A stretch of DNA of 64,000 nt. Source: Phaeobacter sp. A36a-5a (lineage in GTDB: Bacteria > Pseudomonadota > Alphaproteobacteria > Rhodobacterales > Rhodobacteraceae). Below, piece by piece: positions 59,759-64,000 of the stretch (the first letter of the stretch is position 1; each line of letters opens with the position of its first letter). The stretch lies in the NCBI RefSeq assembly GCF_037911135.1, contig NZ_JBBLYU010000001.1, positions 1,302,001-1,366,000 on the forward strand. Reading direction: 5' to 3'. A program made the position numbers and the translations under genes. The notes beneath the pieces are model-generated. The model saw only the letters and a list, made by a program, of their open reading frames with translations. It was not told the DNA's origin and did not search any database.

Positions 59759-61228
59759 ATGAGCGCATTTGACGATTTGATGGCCTATGAGCGTGACACC
59801 CAGGCGCTTGGCCAGATTGCCGGCCGTTTGGGCTGGGATCAGGAAACCATGATGCCGCGCGGGGCCGCGCCTCAGCGGGGCGAGGAAATGGCCGCCATCG
59901 AGGCTGTGCTGCACGCCCGCCGCTCTGATCCGCAGGTCGCTGACTGGCTGGAGCAGGCCGAGGCGCCCGATGAGATCGGTGCCGCCCAGCTGCGCGAGAT
60001 CCGCCGCAGCTACGAGCGCGCCGTGAAAGTGCCCGGAGATCTCGCCAAACGTATCGCCCGCGTTACCTCCGAGGCGCAGGGCAAATGGGCGGCTGCCCGT
60101 GCTGCCGAGGATGTCGAAGCTTTCCTGCCCGTGCTGGAAGAGGTGGTTGCCCTGAAGCGCGAAGAGGGGCAGGCACTCGCCGCCGGGGGCGATGTTTATG
60201 ATGCGATGGTTGCGGATTATGAACACGGCACCACAGGGGCGGAAATTGCGACGCTGTTTGATGCCATGCGCCCGCGTCTGGTGGAGCTGCGCGCCCGCGT
60301 GCTGGACCGCCCCACGCCCAAAGGCGTCAGCGGTCATTTCGATGCCGATAAACAGATGGCCCTGACCACCACGCTGGCCGAGACCTTCGGCTATCAGATG
60401 AGCCACGGCCGGGTCGACAAGGCGGTGCATCCCTTCTGTTCCGGCAGCGGGCTTGATGTGCGCGTCACCACCCGCACCAGCGATGAGGATCCGTTCAACT
60501 GCTTCTACTCGACCATCCATGAAGTGGGCCATGCCGCATATGAACAGAACATTGACCATGCCTATCTGTTCACGCCGCTAGGGCGTGGCGTGTCGATGGG
60601 GGTGCACGAAAGCCAGAGCCGGATCTACGAGAACCAGCTGGGCCGCAGCCGTGCCTTCACCGGCTGGCTGTTCGATCAGATGGTGCTGCAGTTTGGTGAT
60701 TTCGGCATTGCGGATGCTGATGCCTTCTATGCGGCCGTGAATGCGGTGCATAACGGCTATATCCGCACCGAGGCGGATGAGCTGCAATATAACCTGCATG
60801 TGATGATGCGGTTTGATCTGGAACGGGCGCTGATGTCCGGCGATTTGCAGGTTAAGGATCTGGAGGCAGCCTGGAACGACCGTTTTGCCGCTGATTTTGG
60901 CTATGCCGTTGATAAGCCATCCAATGGCTGCCTGCAGGACGTGCATTGGTCGGTGGGGCTGTTTGGATATTTCCCGACCTATTCGCTGGGCAATGTCTAT
61001 GCCGGTTGTCTTTATGACGCGCTGCGTCAGGCAGTGCCGGATCTGGACGCGCAGCTGGCGACGGGTGATACCGTGGCGGCAACCAGCTGGCTGCGGGATA
61101 ACCTGCAGACCCATGGCGGGTTGCGCAGCCCGGTCGAGACGATCACTCATGCTGCGGGCATGGCGCCCAGCCCGGAGCCGTTGCTGTCCTATCTGGAACA
61201 GAAGTTCGGCGCGCTCTACGGGCTGTAA
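59759..61228 (+). CDS. M32 carboxypeptidase (Taq-type)
   Basis: A zinc metallocarboxypeptidase of 489 residues that trims C-terminal amino acids of peptides in the cytoplasm. The zinc motif HEVGH is at residues 254-258 in YSTIHEVGHAAYEQN. Other family markers are GRLGWDQETMMPRGAAPQRGEEMA near the start, TTRTSDEDPFNCFYSTIHE, LGRGVSMGVHESQSRIYENQLGRSRAFTG and PSNGCLQDVHWSVGLFGYFPTYSLGNVYA. Its ATG follows the ctaA stop by 3 bases, so the two may be cotranscribed. A terminator lies 36 bases after the stop. Confidence 0.94.
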   Translation: MSAFDDLMAYERDTQALGQIAGRLGWDQETMMPRGAAPQRGEEMAAIEAVLHARRSDPQVADWLEQAEAPDEIGAAQLREIRRSYERAVKVPGDLAKRIARVTSEAQGKWAAARAAEDVEAFLPVLEEVVALKREEGQALAAGGDVYDAMVADYEHGTTGAEIATLFDAMRPRLVELRARVLDRPTPKGVSGHFDADKQMALTTTLAETFGYQMSHGRVDKAVHPFCSGSGLDVRVTTRTSDEDPFNCFYSTIHEVGHAAYEQNIDHAYLFTPLGRGVSMGVHESQSRIYENQLGRSRAFTGWLFDQMVLQFGDFGIADADAFYAAVNAVHNGYIRTEADELQYNLHVMMRFDLERALMSGDLQVKDLEAAWNDRFAADFGYAVDKPSNGCLQDVHWSVGLFGYFPTYSLGNVYAGCLYDALRQAVPDLDAQLATGDTVAATSWLRDNLQTHGGLRSPVETITHAAGMAPSPEPLLSYLEQKFGALYGL

Positions 61229-61263
61229 GCGCGCATTGGTTCAAGATCCTGAGCAGTAGTTCA

Positions 61264-61296
61264 AAGCCCTCGCCGGAAACTGGCGGGGGCTTATTT
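61264..61296 (+). terminator. Rho-independent terminator of the M32 carboxypeptidase gene
   Basis: AAGCCCTCGCC (61264-61274) pairs with GGCGGGGGCTT (61282-61292), with one T-G wobble and a 7-base loop, and T-rich sequence follows on the plus strand. It lies between convergent gene ends. Confidence 0.75.
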
Positions 61297-61322
61297 GTCT
61301 GTTCCGGCCGGAGTCCTGCCAG

Positions 61323-61673
61323 TCAGATCAGCGCCATCCGCTCGGCACGTTCGGGATCGGGGAAGGGGCGATAAAGCCCGAAATCAGCCGACGCGATCAG
61401 CGCATTCACATTTGCGTAGAGCCGCTCGACATGCTCGTCCAATTCGCCCAGCACCCGAAACGCCTGATCCAGTTGGGTCATATTGGCGAATTCGATTTCC
61501 AGCAGGAAATCCCGGTGCTTGTCGCTGGCGAGGTTCAGCTTGCGGCGCAGCAGGCGCCAGCCCTGGATCACCTCACGCTCGCGCAGATAAGACATCCATT
61601 GGTCCACGGCGTTGGCAAAGGCAAGCGCCTTGGCCTCATGATGCAGGTCGATCGAGCAGTGATAGAGGTTCAT
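61323..61673 (-). CDS. DUF6614-family protein
   Basis: A 116-residue cytoplasmic protein, beginning MNLYHCSIDLHHEAKALAFANAVDQWM. The start at 61673 has GGGAGGC just upstream; an ATG at 61721 lacks this. The fold looks like a small alpha/beta (ferredoxin-like) domain: beta-strand, a long helix, KLNLASDKHRDFLLEIEFANMTQLDQAF, and a C-terminal FGLYRPFPDPERAER. It matches a family I know from Rhodobacterales, of unknown role. It lies alone, about 70 bases from the gyrA terminator. Confidence 0.7.
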   Translation of the reverse strand: MNLYHCSIDLHHEAKALAFANAVDQWMSYLREREVIQGWRLLRRKLNLASDKHRDFLLEIEFANMTQLDQAFRVLGELDEHVERLYANVNALIASADFGLYRPFPDPERAERMALI

Positions 61674-61741
61674 GGTGCCTCCCTTCGCGATGGCGTTTGT
61701 GGGAGGAAGAATGACAGACACTGCTTAGGTTTTGATTAACG

Positions 61742-61767
61742 AAAACGCCACCCGAGGGTGGCGTTTT
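61742..61767 (-). terminator. Rho-independent terminator of gyrA
   Basis: AAAACGCCACCC (61742-61753) pairs with GGGTGGCGTTTT (61756-61767). T4 follows on the minus strand 29 bases after the gyrA stop; with the A/T ends it could also act on the plus strand. Confidence 0.85.
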
Positions 61768-61796
61768 GAAGTTTTGGCAGATGATCCCGGGCGGGA

Positions 61797-64000
61797 TCAG
61801 GCCTCTGCGCTGGCGGCGGTATCCGCGTCTGGCAGATCGTCGTCATCGTCGGATTGCTCGGCAATCCAGGCAACCGAGACAACCTCTTCGCCCTTGGCAG
61901 TGTTGAACACCCGCACGCCACCGGCGGAGCGCGACCGGAAGGAAATGCCATCAACCGGCACCCGGATCGATTGCCCCTTGGAGGTGGCAAGCATGATCTG
62001 GTCATCCATCTCAACCGGGAAGGAGGCAACAATGGCACCGCCGCGCATCGCCTTGTCCATTGCGGTGACACCCATGCCACCGCGGCCACGCACCGGGTAA
62101 TCATGGCTGGAGCTGAGCTTGCCCGAGCCGCTGGAGGTAATGGTCAGGATCAGGTTCTCGGAGGCCGACATCTCGGCATAGCGCTCCTGGCTGATGGCGC
62201 CTGCGACGGCCTCTTCCTCGTCACCTTCGCCATCATCAGTCAGACCTGCCACCGCGCGGCGCATCTTGAGATAGGCGGCGCGTTCCTCTGGCGAGGCTTC
62301 GAAATGGCGGATCACCGACATCGACACCACATGGTCATCACCAGTGAGGCGGATGCCGCGGACACCGGTCGACTCACGTGAGTTGAAGACCCGCACATCA
62401 GTGGTGCGGAAGCGGATCGCACGACCGGAGTCGGTGAACAGCATCACGTCATCATCTTCGGAGCAGATCCGGGCATTGACCAGCTTGACCGAGCCATCCT
62501 CGGGCAGCTTCATCGCAATCTTGCCGTTGCGGCGCACATTGGTGAAATCCGACAGCCGGTTGCGGCGCACATCACCGCCGCTGGTGGCAAAGACCACCTG
62601 CAGGTTTTCCCATTCGTCATCCGGCACATCGACGGGCATGATCGCCGCGATGGACACCCCGGTGGGGATCGGCAGGATATTGACGATTGCCTTGCCTTTT
62701 GAGGTACGGCCGCCCTGTGGCAGACGCCAGGTCTTCAGCTTGTAGACCATGCCATCAGTGGTGAAGAACAACAGCTGCGTGTGGGTGTTGGCGACAAAGA
62801 GGTTGGTGACAACATCCTCTTCCTTTGTCTGCATCCCCGACAGCCCCTTGCCGCCGCGCTTTTGCGCGCGGAAATCGGCAAGCGGGGTCCGCTTGATATA
62901 GCCGCCACTGGTGATCGTCACGACCATGTCTTCGCGTTCGATCAGATCTTCGTCGTCCATATCACCGGACCAGTCGACGATCTCGGTGCGACGGGGAACC
63001 GCGAAATTGTCACGCACTTCGCGCAGCTCGTCGGAGATGATGCCAAGGATCCGCTCACGCGAGGAGAGAATTTCAAGGTATTCCTTGATCTTACCCGCCA
63101 GTTGTTCCAGCTCGTCGGTGACTTCCTTGACGCCGATCTGGGTCAGACGCTGCAGCCGCAGTTCCAGAATGGCGCGGGCCTGAACCTCGGAGAGGTTATA
63201 GGTGCCATCGTCATTCATCGTATGGGTCGGGTCGTCGATCAGACGGATATAGGGCGCAATATCTGCGGCCGGCCAGCGCCGGGTCATCAGCTTGTGCCGC
63301 GCCTCGGCTGCATCCGCAGAGGCACGGATGGTCGCAACCACCTCATCCACATTGGAGACAGCAACTGCCAAGCCGCACAGAATATGGCTGCGTTCACGCG
63401 CTTTGCGCAGATCATAGGCGGTGCGCCGGGCAATCACATCTTCGCGGAAATCAAGGAAGGAGGTCAGGAACCGGCGCAGCGTCAGCTGCTCGGGACGCCC
63501 ACCGTTCAGCGCCAGCATGTTGCAGCCGAAATGCGTCTGCATCGGCGTGAACCGGTAGAGCTGGTTCAGCACCACCTCGGCGGTGGCATCGCGTTTCAGT
63601 TCCACGACCACACGCACGCCGTTGCGGTCAGATTCGTCCTGCACGTGGGCGACGCCCTCGATCTTCTTCTCGCGAACCTGCTCGGCGATTTTCTCGATCA
63701 TCGCGGCCTTGTTCACCTGATAGGGAATCTCATCCACGACAATGGCATAGCGGTCCTTGCGGATCTCCTCGACCCGCGTCTTCGCGCGGATAATGACGCT
63801 GCCGCGCCCCTCAAGATAGGCCTTGCGGGCACCGGAGCGACCCAGCATCAGCGCGCCGGTCGGAAAGTCGGGGCCGGGGATATAATCGATCAGCTGCTCG
63901 CTGGTCAGATCGGGATCCTCGATCAGCGCAAGCGTGGCGTCGATCACCTCGCCGAGGTTGTGAGGAGGGATATTCGTGGCCATGCCGACGGCAATACCGC
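61797..64000 (-). CDS. gyrA: DNA gyrase subunit A, N-terminal part beyond window
   Basis: The subunit of DNA gyrase that breaks and rejoins DNA during negative supercoiling. The window holds roughly the last 730 codons; the catalytic tyrosine and the quinolone-resistance region lie upstream, outside. The visible part starts within the winged-helix/tower region (GMATNIPPHNLGEVIDATLALIEDPD), continues through VDEIPYQVNKAAMIEKIAEQVREKKIEG and the coiled-coil LSEVQARAILELRLQRLTQIG. The C-terminal beta-pinwheel contains the GyrA box QKRGGKG, needed for DNA wrapping, and six repeats of the blade type. An acidic tail (SDDDDDLPDADTAASAEA) ends the protein. Presence of the GyrA box separates it from ParC. 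Confidence 0.97.
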   Translation of the reverse strand, partial: GIAVGMATNIPPHNLGEVIDATLALIEDPDLTSEQLIDYIPGPDFPTGALMLGRSGARKAYLEGRGSVIIRAKTRVEEIRKDRYAIVVDEIPYQVNKAAMIEKIAEQVREKKIEGVAHVQDESDRNGVRVVVELKRDATAEVVLNQLYRFTPMQTHFGCNMLALNGGRPEQLTLRRFLTSFLDFREDVIARRTAYDLRKARERSHILCGLAVAVSNVDEVVATIRASADAAEARHKLMTRRWPAADIAPYIRLIDDPTHTMNDDGTYNLSEVQARAILELRLQRLTQIGVKEVTDELEQLAGKIKEYLEILSSRERILGIISDELREVRDNFAVPRRTEIVDWSGDMDDEDLIEREDMVVTITSGGYIKRTPLADFRAQKRGGKGLSGMQTKEEDVVTNLFVANTHTQLLFFTTDGMVYKLKTWRLPQGGRTSKGKAIVNILPIPTGVSIAAIMPVDVPDDEWENLQVVFATSGGDVRRNRLSDFTNVRRNGKIAMKLPEDGSVKLVNARICSEDDDVMLFTDSGRAIRFRTTDVRVFNSRESTGVRGIRLTGDDHVVSMSVIRHFEASPEERAAYLKMRRAVAGLTDDGEGDEEEAVAGAISQERYAEMSASENLILTITSSGSGKLSSSHDYPVRGRGGMGVTAMDKAMRGGAIVASFPVEMDDQIMLATSKGQSIRVPVDGISFRSRSAGGVRVFNTAKGEEVVSVAWIAEQSDDDDDLPDADTAASAEA

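Noticed and set aside
1-64000. Mobile elements, prophage, CRISPR arrays, tRNA and rRNA genes
   Set aside because: I looked for transposase or integrase-like proteins, evenly spaced repeats, cloverleaf sequences with a TTC-arm and long conserved rRNA stretches and found none that could be supported by reading alone.

Overview
This window reads as a chromosomal segment of a GC-rich alphaproteobacterium of the order Rhodobacterales, most likely a marine Roseobacter-group genus such as Phaeobacter, Ruegeria or Leisingera. The placement rests on gene order and protein style: a dusB(nifR3)-ntrB-ntrC-ntrY-ntrX-trkA-trkH-hfq-hflX series, fused ispDF beside pgpA and a stand-alone cinA domain, a pyrrolysine-free MttB homologue, and small families typical of this order (DUF6456, DUF6477, DUF6614). 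No rRNA, tRNA, CRISPR array, insertion sequence or phage gene was recognised. The segment is dense core chromosome with a few accessory patches.

Layout. 1-8 kb: the start of a P-loop protein (cut by the window edge), a FadL-type porin, an EamA exporter, an unusual two-domain sulfotransferase, guaA, and divergently an MttB-family methyltransferase. 8-16 kb: DUF6477 and a DUF6456 helix-turn-helix protein, a peroxiredoxin, lipA with an overlapping M20 amidohydrolase, an RcnB-like periplasmic protein, hpt, a RatA/COQ10-type START protein and amtB. 16-31 kb: ispDF-pgpA-cinA leftward; rightward dusB, both Ntr two-component systems, potassium uptake TrkAH, Hfq and HflX. 31-43 kb: a penicillin-acylase-type hydrolase, a beta-hydroxyacid dehydrogenase, a SYLF lipoprotein, hemB, a small membrane protein, mfd, a Bcr/CflA-type exporter, a FrnE-like DsbA protein and an acyl-CoA synthetase with a divergent XRE-cupin regulator. 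45-50 kb: an arsenic cassette (ArsR-ArsC fusion, second ArsC, aquaglyceroporin) and an orphan peptide-binding protein. 49.8 kb: an intergenic locus with every mark of a small RNA. 50-64 kb: bdhA with a patatin lipase, DUF502, psuK-psuG, DUF4198 and HupE/UreJ proteins, a ThiE-like protein, a TrmJ-type methyltransferase, heme A synthase, an M32 carboxypeptidase, DUF6614 and most of gyrA.

The nitrogen block is the functional core. NtrBC would sense nitrogen status, NtrYX a related or redox signal, and AmtB imports ammonium. Both response regulators carry AAA+ domains that lack the GAFTGA loop needed to contact sigma-54. For NtrC this is the known Rhodobacter capsulatus arrangement, in which NtrC works with the housekeeping sigma factor.

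The less ordinary items are the roughly 75-nt small RNA candidate at 49814-49888 with a well-spaced promoter, two hairpins and a T7 terminator; the self-contained ars cassette whose regulator is fused to an arsenate reductase and whose operator covers its own start codon; the tandem sulfotransferase; and a cluster of TTGCA elements ahead of bdhA.
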